From Winogradskyella luteola (GTDB lineage: Bacteria > Bacteroidota > Bacteroidia > Flavobacteriales > Flavobacteriaceae), in assembly GCF_019203985.1 (NCBI RefSeq), contig NZ_JAGSPD010000005.1, forward strand, positions 62,001 to 126,000: DNA of 64,000 bases. The letters are read 5' to 3'. Numbering within the stretch: position 1 is the first letter of the stretch; every line of letters starts with the position of its first letter. Shown here in pieces: positions 1 through 8,429 of the stretch. The notes beneath the pieces were generated by a model. It was given only the letters and a program-made list of their open reading frames with translations, did no database searches and had not been told where the DNA came from. The translations under genes were made by a program, and so were the position numbers.

Positions 1-246
1 CATCTTTTTAATCACATTTTCACTTGCTATTAAAAACATTTTATCTCTAGCTAGTACAAATCGAGTTAAAGATTCTTCATTATCATTTGCTGTATGATTG
101 TGCAACGATTCTACAAAAGAGGTATAATGTTCTTCTTTAAGTTTTCTTATTTGAAGAATTAAGCTATTCTTATTAGCTAATAGCGCACCAATGGCAGATA
201 CTGTTATCGCTGTTATCGCTCCTAAGATTGAGATTAATAACTCCAT
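1..246 (-). CDS. Truncated membrane-anchored hypothetical protein (N-terminal part only)
   Basis: An open frame on the minus strand starts with ATG at 246 and stays open for 82 codons to the window edge, so only the N-terminus is present. The first 25 or so residues (MELLISILGAITAITVSA...) form one hydrophobic segment that could be a membrane anchor. It is followed by a charged, probably helical stretch rich in K, E and N. This resembles small flavobacterial proteins with one N-terminal transmembrane helix and a cytoplasmic helical tail, but I do not recognise a family. No Shine-Dalgarno site is visible, which is normal for this phylum. Confidence 0.6.
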   Translation of the reverse strand, partial: MELLISILGAITAITVSAIGALLANKNSLILQIRKLKEEHYTSFVESLHNHTANDNEESLTRFVLARDKMFLIASENVIKKM

Positions 247-278
247 GGAAATTTAAATTAGTTTTCAGTTTGTTAACA

Positions 279-2063
279 CTAATTAATACTATCACCTCTA
301 AGCATCCTAAACTTCTTTCGAGCTTCAATGAAGTATATGCTATCTTCAAAATCGAAAATGATTTTTTCGTAAAGCTGTTTGGCTTCTTCTGGTTTTGCCA
401 AATGTGTATTGTAAAGTTCGGCTAAATAATAATGTGCGTCATCAGCTAAAATATCTTCGCGATAGTCTGTAATTATTTGCAAATAATTAGCTACGGCCTT
501 ATCGTATTGTTTTTTCTTTTCGAAAAGTTTTGCTTGCTGAAATAAGGTTTGGTCGATAATACTTTCTCCTTTGTGTTCTTCCAATATTCTATCTAAAAGG
601 GCAATTGCACCGTCGGTTTTGTTCTGAAATGCAAACAAATCTGCTTTTGCATAATGTTTTAATGCCGTTTGAAGGCTGTCTTCATATTTATTATCAGAAA
701 TTAGAAGTTTTAAATCCAAGGCGTCATTGGCAATGAGTTGAGATGTCGAGGACTTTAAAATTTTGAGTTGGGATTCTGCCCAATCAAAATCACCTTTGTA
801 GTAGCTCGTTTTTGCGACTTTAAATCGTGCTTCTTGTGAAATGGTACTATTCTTTAAACTCATTTGAATTTGCGAATAGAAAATTAAAGCTTCATTAAAA
901 CGTTCTTGCAAGACTAAAATGTCTGCCAATAACAACTTGACTTTAGCCTCTTGAAATTCGGAAATATTCAATTTCATGCTTTTTCTTAAGAAAGCCGTCG
1001 CACTTTCGGTATCTTTTTTATGAAACGCTAAAAACTCTCCATAAGCTAATTGCAGCGGTAATGTTAATTCAGACTTTCCGAATTCGTCAAACAGGGCATT
1101 ATAGCTTTCATCGATACGCTTCAGTTCTTTTTCGGATGCATTTTGGGTATCAATTTCTAAAATGTATTGGTGGGCCGTTAATGCTGTACTGGCATCTTGT
1201 GTTGTCTCTAAAATATAATTGAAAATATCTTTGGAGGTATCATCATCATTGTCTTCTAGGGCTGTAACTGCCAACTCTATGATTCGGTCTAAACTTTCAG
1301 GATTGCGTTTGTAAAGTGCTTTTTCTTGTATAAATGATTTGTTATAAGCTTTCTCCTGTACATATAGCCAGCTCAATAATTCGTACCAATACGGACTTGG
1401 CTCTTGCTGAATTCTCTTAAGAAGCAATCGTCTTAAATAGGTGTTGCTTTCATTGGATTTGTTTTCGGATATGAAATCACTAACCGCACGTTTTATATTA
1501 TTAAGGTAATTTGGTCTATAGGCTATGTAATCCATATAGTTTTCGAACATTTTTTCAATGTTTCCTTGATCTCCGTAAATGCGTGCCAATTGTATGCTGT
1601 AATTTTTATCTGGTGTTAATAGTTTTCCTTTATCGTATACACTAATAGCTTGTTCCAACAGGGAATGATCTTCAAATTTTTTAGCAATACTATAGATGTA
1701 ATTGGGGTTTTCGTCAACATGAGCTATAGCTTCTTCATACAATATATTTGCTCTGTCCAGACTATCTTTGAGCTGAAAGTTGTAGCCTAGCTCTACCAAT
1801 AGTGTTGGGTTTCGTCGTTTCGCTAAGCGTTGTGCCAATATATTTTCTGCTTCATCAAACTGTTCTAATTGTTGATGCGTATCAACCAATTTGTAGATGT
1901 ATTTGTAACTGTATGGCTTTTCTTTATTAAGATTCTCGTATATAACAAGTGCTTTTTTAAAGTCGCCTTTTTTGTAATAACTATCGGCAAGCACCTCACT
2001 ATTTTGGGCTAAACTAAAGTATAGACCAAGTACTATTAATAGGATTGAAAAAATCTTTTTCAT
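279..2063 (-). CDS. Secreted tetratricopeptide-repeat (TPR) protein
   Basis: The protein starts with a cleavable signal peptide (MKKIFSILLIVLGLYFSLAQ) and continues as an all-helical solenoid with recognisable TPR units, such as YYKKGDFKKALVIYENL near residue 30 and YDKAVANYLQIITDYRED near the C-terminus. TPR arrays of this kind are protein-interaction scaffolds, and the signal peptide places it in the periplasm or at the outer membrane. I chose the ATG at 2063 because the signal peptide begins there. An in-frame start 27 bases further upstream would add nine residues that break the signal. Similar TPR proteins occur in gliding, T9SS and cell-division contexts, but no neighbour here ties it to one. 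The specific function is unknown. Confidence 0.85.
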   Translation of the reverse strand: MKKIFSILLIVLGLYFSLAQNSEVLADSYYKKGDFKKALVIYENLNKEKPYSYKYIYKLVDTHQQLEQFDEAENILAQRLAKRRNPTLLVELGYNFQLKDSLDRANILYEEAIAHVDENPNYIYSIAKKFEDHSLLEQAISVYDKGKLLTPDKNYSIQLARIYGDQGNIEKMFENYMDYIAYRPNYLNNIKRAVSDFISENKSNESNTYLRRLLLKRIQQEPSPYWYELLSWLYVQEKAYNKSFIQEKALYKRNPESLDRIIELAVTALEDNDDDTSKDIFNYILETTQDASTALTAHQYILEIDTQNASEKELKRIDESYNALFDEFGKSELTLPLQLAYGEFLAFHKKDTESATAFLRKSMKLNISEFQEAKVKLLLADILVLQERFNEALIFYSQIQMSLKNSTISQEARFKVAKTSYYKGDFDWAESQLKILKSSTSQLIANDALDLKLLISDNKYEDSLQTALKHYAKADLFAFQNKTDGAIALLDRILEEHKGESIIDQTLFQQAKLFEKKKQYDKAVANYLQIITDYREDILADDAHYYLAELYNTHLAKPEEAKQLYEKIIFDFEDSIYFIEARKKFRMLRGDSIN

Positions 2064-2125
2064 AAGACAGGTAAAGTGTAAATATAACAAATGAGGCCGC
2101 TAGATATTGTAAATGTTTTTATAAA

Positions 2126-2156
2126 AAAATGCCCAAACTGTACGTTTGGGCATTTT
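2126..2156 (-). terminator. Strong hairpin with T-run on the minus strand
   Basis: A 13-bp perfect stem (AAAATGCCCAAAC paired with GTTTGGGCATTTT) encloses a 5-base loop. Read on the minus strand, the stem is followed directly by a run of T, the form of an intrinsic terminator. It lies about 300 bp past the end of serS and about 100 bp past the tiny frame at 2257-2325. It may therefore end a transcript that includes both, or a separate small transcript. Confidence 0.75.
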
Positions 2157-2256
2157 GACCAGCAAAATAAATGTGCTATTAACCATTATTCGTTATAAAA
2201 TATGATTCAATTACTTTGTCGTGGTTGTTTTACTATTTGACTATTTCTAATTATAG

Positions 2257-2325
2257 TTAAAACAAAACTTTACTTACCATAACAACTAATGCAATGAGTA
2301 ATACAATGCGTTTTAGATTTTTCAT
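2257..2325 (-). CDS. Possible 22-residue hydrophobic small protein
   Basis: In the 395-bp gap between the TPR gene and serS, an ATG at 2325 opens a 22-codon frame (MKNLKRIVLLIALVVMVSKV plus two residues) ending at TAA 2257-2259. It has a short basic N-terminus followed by one hydrophobic helix, the layout of a single-pass membrane mini-protein. It lies between the end of serS and a strong minus-strand terminator, so it is probably transcribed. Nothing but layout supports translation. The rest of the gap shows only AT-rich DNA and the hairpin at 2126-2156. Confidence 0.35.
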   Translation of the reverse strand: MKNLKRIVLLIALVVMVSKVLF

Positions 2326-2458
2326 AATTAGGTTAGTTCTTAGATTGGGACTACTAACATGATGAAAATAATTAAAAAAAGCGAAGAAATACGCGGAAAA
2401 TCGATTAAAAACGTATTTTTTTAACAATTAAATCAAAATTCCTAAAAAACAAAGGACA

Positions 2459-3730
2459 TTAAGAAATCATATCAAACCCAGTATAAGGTACTAAAACTTC
2501 TGGTATTTTAATGCCGTTTTCGGTTTGGTAATTTTCTAAAATCCCCGCTAAAACTCTTGGTAGTGCCAATGAGCTTCCGTTAAGCGTATGGCAAAGTTCG
2601 TTTTTACCGTCACTGTTTTTAAAACGCAATTTTAGTCTATTGGCTTGAAAGGTTTCAAAATTTGACACCGAAGAAATCTCTAGCCAACGGTCTTGTGCTG
2701 TAGAGAATACTTCAAAATCGTAAGTTAATGCAGATGTAAAACCTAAATCGCCTCCACATAACTTTAATATTCTATAAGGTAATTTTAACTCCTTTAAAAT
2801 ACTTTTCACGTGTTCAACCATTCCGTTCAAGGCATCATAAGATTTATCTGGATGTTCAACTCTAAGAATTTCAACCTTATCGAATTGGTGTAAACGATTT
2901 AAGCCTCTAACGTGAGCACCCCAATTACCAGCCTCACGCCTAAAACATGGTGTATAACCTGTAAGACCTATTGGTAGGTCACTTTCATTTAAAAGGGTGT
3001 TTCTAAAAATATTGGTTGCAGGAACTTCTGCCGTAGGAATCAAATACAAATTATCCTCAGTTACGTGGTACATTTGCCCTTCTTTATCTGGCAATTGCCC
3101 TGTTCCATAACCAGAAGCTTCATTAACCAAATGTGGAACTTGAACTTCAGTATAACCTGCAGTTGTATTTTTATCTAAAAAATAAGAAATTAGAGCACGC
3201 TGCAATCTAGCTCCTTTTCCTTTATAAACAGGGAAACCAGCACCTGTGATTTTATTTCCTAATTCAAAATCTACAATATCATATTTTTTAATGAGATCCC
3301 AATGTGGTGTGGCTCCTTTGTGCAAAGTTGGTATATCACCTTCTCTGTAAATTTCTTCATTATCTTCATCAGTATTACCTGAAGGTACAATCTCATTAGG
3401 TACATTAGGAATTTTATACAATAACTCTTTTAGAGCATCTGCTTTATCATTGAGCTCTTGTTCTAACGCCTTAGTTGTTTCCTTTAGTTGTGTTGTTTTT
3501 TCTTTTAAAAGATTCGCTTTTTGAGCTTCGCCAGATTTAAATAAGTTCCCTATCTCTTTGGACAAACCGTTAGACTCGGCTTTTGTACTATCTAATTTAG
3601 TTTGAAGCGCTCTTCGCTCTTCGTCTAGCACAATAGCATTATTAATCATCTCAGTGGCATCAATGTTTCGCTTCGCTAAGCGTGCAATAACATCTTCCTT
3701 ATTTTCTCTAATAAAAGCAACTTGTAACAT
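2459..3730 (-). CDS. serS: Seryl-tRNA synthetase
   Basis: This class II aminoacyl-tRNA synthetase charges tRNA-Ser with serine in the cytoplasm. The N-terminal 110 or so residues form the long antiparallel coiled-coil arm that binds the tRNA long variable arm. The catalytic core carries motif 2 (TPCFRREAGNWGAHVRGL, with the class II arginine) and motif 3 (GSSLALPRVLAGILENYQ). The length of 423 residues is normal for the family. I start it at ATG 3730 (MLQVAFIRENK), which matches the conserved bacterial N-terminus. The longer frame to 3772 would begin at or before the likely transcription start set by the -7 element at 3777-3784. It stands alone, with its own promoter. Confidence 0.97.
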   Translation of the reverse strand: MLQVAFIRENKEDVIARLAKRNIDATEMINNAIVLDEERRALQTKLDSTKAESNGLSKEIGNLFKSGEAQKANLLKEKTTQLKETTKALEQELNDKADALKELLYKIPNVPNEIVPSGNTDEDNEEIYREGDIPTLHKGATPHWDLIKKYDIVDFELGNKITGAGFPVYKGKGARLQRALISYFLDKNTTAGYTEVQVPHLVNEASGYGTGQLPDKEGQMYHVTEDNLYLIPTAEVPATNIFRNTLLNESDLPIGLTGYTPCFRREAGNWGAHVRGLNRLHQFDKVEILRVEHPDKSYDALNGMVEHVKSILKELKLPYRILKLCGGDLGFTSALTYDFEVFSTAQDRWLEISSVSNFETFQANRLKLRFKNSDGKNELCHTLNGSSLALPRVLAGILENYQTENGIKIPEVLVPYTGFDMIS

Positions 3731-3776
3731 ATCTAAATTTTTGAGTTTACGCCTTAAGCGTAGAAAAATCAAGCCA

Positions 3777-3784
3777 CAAAAGTA
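3777..3784 (-). promoter_or_regulatory. -7 promoter element of serS
   Basis: Read on the minus strand this is TACTTTTG, an exact match to the Bacteroidota TAnnTTTG -7 element. It lies about 46 bases upstream of the serS ATG at 3730. No clear -33 TTG is visible at the usual spacing, so the call rests on one box and on its position. Confidence 0.45.
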
Positions 3785-3837
3785 ACGAACTCATTTAAAC
3801 TTTTACTATTTGCTAAAAATTTATTTATAAGTTATGA

Positions 3838-5181
3838 TTAGCGAAAATTTTTGGAATTATTCTCCTTGCCATCTCTATCTGAGGGCAATATCCAATCGTG
3901 ATGTTTGAAGTGCTGCCACTCTTCATTGGCCAAGTCAACTTTTGGGTCTATCAATTGCTTTGAACGTTTACCGTTAACACTTACATAAGCCGTAACAAAT
4001 ACTTTAACGGATTTTCCTTTTTTAGCAAAATCTTGTTTTAGATATTGTGAAAATTGCCAAATTACATCGGGCTTTGTGCTTGCTCCACGTTTTTGTTTTT
4101 TGGTAAGGTAATCCCCAAGTTTAATTGGTATTTGTTGATTTGTTGCCTCGTCTATAACACGATAGCTTACTGTTCCTCTTTTGGCACGTAGCATCATTCG
4201 CCAAGATAACCTATGGCCTTCTTCCGTCCATAGCACATTATCCTCAAAAAAATGATGCCTGAGAGGAAGTGCAATATGAATCAAAAAGTAAATTGAAAAC
4301 AGACCGACTAAAAGTTTATTGTATTTAGGTACGGCAACTTCCGCTGAATTATAAAATTCCTTTTTCTTTAAAAATAGATTTCTAATCATTTTAGGTTCAA
4401 AAAAGAATAGACTGAACGCTAGGGACAGATACGGGAAAATTCCGATTTGAAATACAATGGAGTTGAACAAATGAAAAAATATAGAGGCAAAAAAAGCATA
4501 CTTCCGTGTCGGTTTAAAAAGTAATAATGGGATAATAAGTCCATCGAACAAAATACCTCCGTAAGCTATAAAATAGTGTGCAGCCTTTTGTTGTAAAAAA
4601 TCCCCAATTATTGGGTAACTGGCTTTATTTTTCATTAAAATTTCCACAACAGATGTATCTAACCAGTCTGGATATAGTTTGGCGATTGAAGCATAAGTGT
4701 AAAGTATAAACAACTGAATAACAAAAATCCATTTACACCAACTTGGCATGGAAATACGTTTTAATGAAGGGTTAAGTTTTACATCTAAAGACGCATATCT
4801 ATGGGCCGGTAAAAACACCATTAAATAACTTAAGATAAAGAGTAAATAATAATGGTTGTTATAGGACGACTTTTGCATTAAGTATGTGGCTGTCCACATG
4901 GTTGCGAACATAAACATGCTAAAGCGGTACTTGTAACCCACCATTATAAACAACCCAAAAGTTCCCATTACTGCATAATAAGCATACATCCAATTACCCG
5001 GTAAGGGTTGCAACCACTCAAAACCAATAAATGAGAATGTAAATTCTGGTTCAATTAAAGTGCGCCGTATCCAACCCGTTAATATGGCGCCAAAAGATTC
5101 TAGAGCACACAGTAGCCCAAAAATGATTCTAAAAACAATGAGTCCTGAGTTGTCTATATGTTTAAATAAAAATCTATTCAT
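3838..5181 (-). CDS. HTTM-domain membrane protein (vitamin K gamma-carboxylase-like)
   Basis: The protein has 447 residues. The N-terminal 280 or so are membrane-embedded with several hydrophobic helices, and the tail of about 130 residues is soluble and basic. The spacing of helices and motifs such as YNNHYYLLFILSYLMVFLP and the FHLFNS region match the HTTM (horizontally transferred transmembrane) domain, which is related to vitamin K-dependent gamma-carboxylase. Bacterial HTTM proteins are common in this phylum and their substrate is unknown. It overlaps the end of ribF by four bases (ATGA), so the two are translationally coupled and probably form one operon with pth. A carboxylase activity is family inference only. 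Confidence 0.85.
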   Translation of the reverse strand: MNRFLFKHIDNSGLIVFRIIFGLLCALESFGAILTGWIRRTLIEPEFTFSFIGFEWLQPLPGNWMYAYYAVMGTFGLFIMVGYKYRFSMFMFATMWTATYLMQKSSYNNHYYLLFILSYLMVFLPAHRYASLDVKLNPSLKRISMPSWCKWIFVIQLFILYTYASIAKLYPDWLDTSVVEILMKNKASYPIIGDFLQQKAAHYFIAYGGILFDGLIIPLLLFKPTRKYAFFASIFFHLFNSIVFQIGIFPYLSLAFSLFFFEPKMIRNLFLKKKEFYNSAEVAVPKYNKLLVGLFSIYFLIHIALPLRHHFFEDNVLWTEEGHRLSWRMMLRAKRGTVSYRVIDEATNQQIPIKLGDYLTKKQKRGASTKPDVIWQFSQYLKQDFAKKGKSVKVFVTAYVSVNGKRSKQLIDPKVDLANEEWQHFKHHDWILPSDRDGKENNSKNFR

Positions 5182-6077
5182 TTTAAATTATTCATATAAT
5201 CTAGAGCATTGGTCCTATCGTTTTGAAGTTGTGTTTTTAAAGCTTCAAGATTTTTGAATTTTTGCTCATGTCGCAAACGTTTTAAAAATTCAATTTTTAA
5301 TTCTGAGCTATAGATATCTTCATTAAAATTAATGAAATGCACTTCAATAGATTTTGTTTTTCCATTTACTGTTGGATTGGTGCCAATATTCATCATTCCG
5401 TAAATGACTTCTTCCTTAAATCTTGATTTTACAATATATACTCCATCTTCAGGAATTAATTTATAAGATTCCTTAATGTAGATATTGGCGGTTGGAAAAT
5501 CTAGAGTTCTTCCCAATCCTTTGCCTTTAATCACTTTGCCAGTAATAAAATAGTTATAGCCTAAAAATGAATTAGCCAAAGCTACTTTTCCCTCATTGAG
5601 TGCATTTCTTATTTTAGTAGAACTTACCGTAACATTTTCTATGTCTTGTGCCGAGATTTCTTCAACTGTGAAATCGTATTCTTTTGCGAATTTTTTTAAG
5701 TCGGTAATATTTGCCGTTCTGTTTTTTCCAAAATGATGATCATATCCTATTACAATTTGTTTGGTATTAATTTCATTGACCAGTATGGTTTTTACATAAT
5801 CTTCTGCTGAAAGATTTGAAAATTTCTTTGTAAATTCCTTAACGATGATAGTCTCTATACCAATGGACTTAAGTAATGCAACTCGTTCTTCAATGGTGTT
5901 TAGCAATTTAATGGAATCGTCTTTTTGAAGCACCATCCGTGGATGAGGAAATAATGTTAAAACTGTAGGTGCGTAACCCTGTTTTTCTGCAAGTCGTACA
6001 ACGTGATTCAGTATTTTTTGATGCCCAACATGCACACCATCAAAAGTACCAATAGTTGTTGTTTTTGGGGATTTCAC
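5178..6077 (-). CDS. ribF: Bifunctional riboflavin kinase / FAD synthetase
   Basis: This enzyme converts riboflavin to FMN and then FAD in the cytoplasm. The N-terminal adenylyltransferase domain shows GTFDGVHVGHQKILNHV at once, with the nucleotide-binding G and HxGH-type residues, and the YDHHFGKNR loop. The C-terminal riboflavin kinase domain (about 180-299) carries GKGLGRTLDFPTANI and the metal-binding T and N. The frame starts at a GTG. An in-frame TAA lies five codons further upstream, so no ATG start exists and the protein lacks the dozen or so residues that many homologues have before this motif. The gene is coupled downstream to the HTTM gene by an ATGA overlap, and riboflavin synthase is encoded separately at 52.4 kb. 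Confidence 0.95.
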   Translation of the reverse strand: MKSPKTTTIGTFDGVHVGHQKILNHVVRLAEKQGYAPTVLTLFPHPRMVLQKDDSIKLLNTIEERVALLKSIGIETIIVKEFTKKFSNLSAEDYVKTILVNEINTKQIVIGYDHHFGKNRTANITDLKKFAKEYDFTVEEISAQDIENVTVSSTKIRNALNEGKVALANSFLGYNYFITGKVIKGKGLGRTLDFPTANIYIKESYKLIPEDGVYIVKSRFKEEVIYGMMNIGTNPTVNGKTKSIEVHFINFNEDIYSSELKIEFLKRLRHEQKFKNLEALKTQLQNDRTNALDYMNNLK

Positions 6078-6140
6078 AGTTAGTTTTAATATTTATTCAA
6101 ATTTATAGGTTTAATAAATAGGTTACCAGTTATCACCTTA

Positions 6141-6773
6141 TTATTTTCCATTAAATTGATTCATCGTATTATTTACACCTGCAAGAGCAAAGGACTTTAT
6201 GAGTTCTACAGAAACGTTTAAACGTTCATCTAATTTAGAATTTTCATCATCATTCCATTCGCCTAGAACATAATCTACCTGTCTTCCTTTACTAAAGCTA
6301 TCACTAATACCAAATCTAAAACGGTTGTATTTTGTAGTTTGAAGTTTATCTTGGATATCTTTTAGCCCATTATGCCCACCATCACTGCCTTTTGTTTTTA
6401 AACGTAATGTGCCAAAAGGCAAATTAAGATCATCTGTTACAACCAAGAGGTTTTCTAAAGGAACTTTTTCCTTTTCTAGCCAATACTTTACAGCTTTGCC
6501 GCTAAGATTCATAAAGGTATTGGGCTTCATAAGTACAAGTGTACGCCCTTTTATCTTTAACGACACAACATCACCAAGTTTTAAGGTTTCGAAAGAAATG
6601 GCTTCTTTATTGGCTAAATAATCTAAAATTTTAAAGCCAATGTTATGTCTGGTATTGGCATATTTCTCTCCGATATTACCTAAGCCGACAATTAAGAATT
6701 TTTTCATATTATCTTCTTCGTTTTGATCAGTCTTATTGCCAAAACCTAGCCATTTTTTTAATAGTCTACACAT
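6141..6773 (-). CDS. pth: Peptidyl-tRNA hydrolase
   Basis: This enzyme releases peptides from peptidyl-tRNA that drops off ribosomes. All family signatures are present: GLGNIGEKYANTRHNIGF with the conserved Asn and catalytic His, FMNLSG, DDLNLPFG with the catalytic-pair Asp, and GGHNGLKD. The start is uncertain. ATG 6707 (MKKFLIVGLGN) gives the standard bacterial N-terminus, while ATG 6773 (MCRLLKKWLGFG) and 6785 add a short basic extension of a kind seen in other flavobacteria. I chose 6773 as a compromise. It is followed by ribF and the HTTM gene on the same strand, and a tRNA-Ala gene lies just upstream. Confidence 0.93.
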   Translation of the reverse strand: MCRLLKKWLGFGNKTDQNEEDNMKKFLIVGLGNIGEKYANTRHNIGFKILDYLANKEAISFETLKLGDVVSLKIKGRTLVLMKPNTFMNLSGKAVKYWLEKEKVPLENLLVVTDDLNLPFGTLRLKTKGSDGGHNGLKDIQDKLQTTKYNRFRFGISDSFSKGRQVDYVLGEWNDDENSKLDERLNVSVELIKSFALAGVNNTMNQFNGK

Positions 6774-6868
6774 CCCTTTGTGCATTTAAAACAAAAAGCG
6801 TAGACCAATACGATTTACACTTTTGTTAAGAAAAGTTATGAGCCAAAACTCTAGCTTTTCTACAGTTG

Positions 6869-6942
6869 TGGAGCATATCGGAGTCGAACCGATGACCTCT
6901 ACGCTGCCAGCGTAGCGCTCTAGCCAGCTGAGCTAATGCCCC
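6869..6942 (-). tRNA. tRNA-Ala (anticodon GGC)
   Basis: The minus strand folds as a complete cloverleaf. The acceptor stem GGGGCAT pairs with ATGCTCC, the D-arm contains AGCTCAGCTGGCTAGAGC, the anticodon stem is CTACG/CGTAG around the loop CTGGCAG with anticodon GGC, and the T-arm holds GGTTCGACTCC. The discriminator base is A, and no CCA is encoded. It is a single tRNA, about 90 bases upstream of pth on the same strand. Confidence 0.97.
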
Positions 6943-7016
6943 AAATTATTTTTTCTCCATCTCCTACCAGCTGCGGATTTAAGCTGTCTTTTATTGATCT
7001 TCATTCCCCAAAAAAA

Positions 7017-7814
7017 TTATTTCAACCCACTCAAAACCAAAACAGGGATTTTAGAACTATGAAAATCTTGCTTTAAAATTACATCATCTTCCCAAAGTTT
7101 TGAGAAAAAACCACGTTTACGTCTTACCACACATAATAAATCTGGGTTGTGATTTCTATAATGCTCCAATACAGCCTGAAACGTCGTTGGTCTTTCTGCC
7201 ATTGTTGTATTGGTAATCATATTCTTTAATTCATCATTGAGTATAAAATCGTCTTCGTTGTGATGAGCCGTTTTTACCAAAAGGATATTAACTACAGCTT
7301 TAAATTGATTTTTAATTGCATGCAAAGGTTTTAAAACACCCTCTTTCTTAATTATGGCTGACTTAACTGCTATCAATATTTTAACTATCGGTTTGTAAAC
7401 GTACCCTTCTGGAACAATTAATGCTGGTATTTGAGTACGCTTTACAATTTTGCCCGAGGTTTTTCCTAAATACACCTCTTCCTTTATAGAGTTGGTCCGT
7501 GGCTCTAAAATAATTAAATCAACATTTAGATTCTCGCAAACCTTTTCAATCGTATCAATCAATTTTCCTTTAAACGTTTTAGTAATAACCTCAACACCTT
7601 TTGTATCTATAGATTCTACATGAGATTCTAAAAATGTTTTGGATTCACGCTGAATAATATGATCTACCTTAATCATGGTTCCTGCTTTGGTGTAAACATT
7701 ATATATTTGAACCACATATAATTTAGCACCAAATGCTTTAGCAAAATCAACCGCATATTGCAGGTGTGATTTTGCATTTTTTGAAGACCCAACAGGAACT
7801 AATATCGTTTTCAT
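7017..7814 (-). CDS. Universal stress protein (tandem UspA)
   Basis: The 265-residue cytoplasmic protein carries one clear UspA domain at the N-terminus (MKTILVPVGSSKNAKSHLQY, with DLIILEPR and the GKTSGKIVKRTQIPALIVPE loop) and a more diverged second copy that ends in KIPVLVLSGLK. Family members bind ATP or other small molecules and rise under starvation or stress. The G-x2-G-x9-G-type nucleotide loop is only partly conserved (LGKTSGKIV). I chose ATG 7814, where the conserved beta strand starts. An upstream in-frame start at 7868 would add 18 non-conserved residues. It is divergent from the acetyltransferase gene at 7929. Confidence 0.88.
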   Translation of the reverse strand: MKTILVPVGSSKNAKSHLQYAVDFAKAFGAKLYVVQIYNVYTKAGTMIKVDHIIQRESKTFLESHVESIDTKGVEVITKTFKGKLIDTIEKVCENLNVDLIILEPRTNSIKEEVYLGKTSGKIVKRTQIPALIVPEGYVYKPIVKILIAVKSAIIKKEGVLKPLHAIKNQFKAVVNILLVKTAHHNEDDFILNDELKNMITNTTMAERPTTFQAVLEHYRNHNPDLLCVVRRKRGFFSKLWEDDVILKQDFHSSKIPVLVLSGLK

Positions 7815-7928
7815 TTTCAGAATTTTGTAACATTTGTCGTCAATGTCAATTATTATTTTAACTAGCAAAAAACATTAACTGCCAAACGCCCATTATGGAC
7901 TGATTTGTTGCAAAAATAATCATAATAA

Positions 7929-8429
7929 ATGATTCGTAAAGGTAATTTAGAAGATATAGATGCCATAATGCACCTAACTAAAGCCTGTGCCAAGGTTATG
8001 ATTGCCAATGGCATTTACCAATGGAATGAGCATTACCCCAATAAATCGGCTTTTAGAAATGATGTTAAACGAGAAGAACTCTACATATTGGAAATTAATA
8101 ATGCCATAAAAGGCACCATTGTTATTTCTACGTTTATGGACAAAGAATATATTCCTATAAAGTGGCTAACAAAAAATGAAAACAACATTTATATACATCG
8201 CTTGGCAATTCATCCCGAATTACAAGGAAAAGGCTATGCACAACAGCTTATGGACTTTGCAAAACGATATGCTATAGATAACAACTATAGTTCTATTCGA
8301 TTAGATACCTTTTCGCAGAACAAAAGAAACCAAAAGTTTTACGAACTTCGCGGCTATAAACGATTAGGCGATATTTTCTTTCCTAAGCAAAGTGAATATC
8401 CTTTTCATTGTTACGAATTGGTCCTTTGA
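7929..8429 (+). CDS. GNAT-family N-acetyltransferase
   Basis: The protein has 166 residues with the GNAT fold. Motif A is visible as IYIHRLAIHPELQGKGYAQQL (the Q/R-x2-G-x-G/A acetyl-CoA pyrophosphate loop), followed by motif B around SIRLDTFSQNKRNQKFYELRG. It transfers an acetyl group from acetyl-CoA to an amine. The substrate cannot be told from the sequence. It overlaps the following MATE gene by three bases (TTGA), so the two are probably one transcript. This suggests, but does not prove, a shared role in detoxification. Confidence 0.88.
   Translation: MIRKGNLEDIDAIMHLTKACAKVMIANGIYQWNEHYPNKSAFRNDVKREELYILEINNAIKGTIVISTFMDKEYIPIKWLTKNENNIYIHRLAIHPELQGKGYAQQLMDFAKRYAIDNNYSSIRLDTFSQNKRNQKFYELRGYKRLGDIFFPKQSEYPFHCYELVL

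Noticed and set aside
6869..6942. Integration site at the tRNA-Ala gene
   Set aside because: No integrase, no direct repeat of the tRNA 3' end and no foreign island lies next to it.
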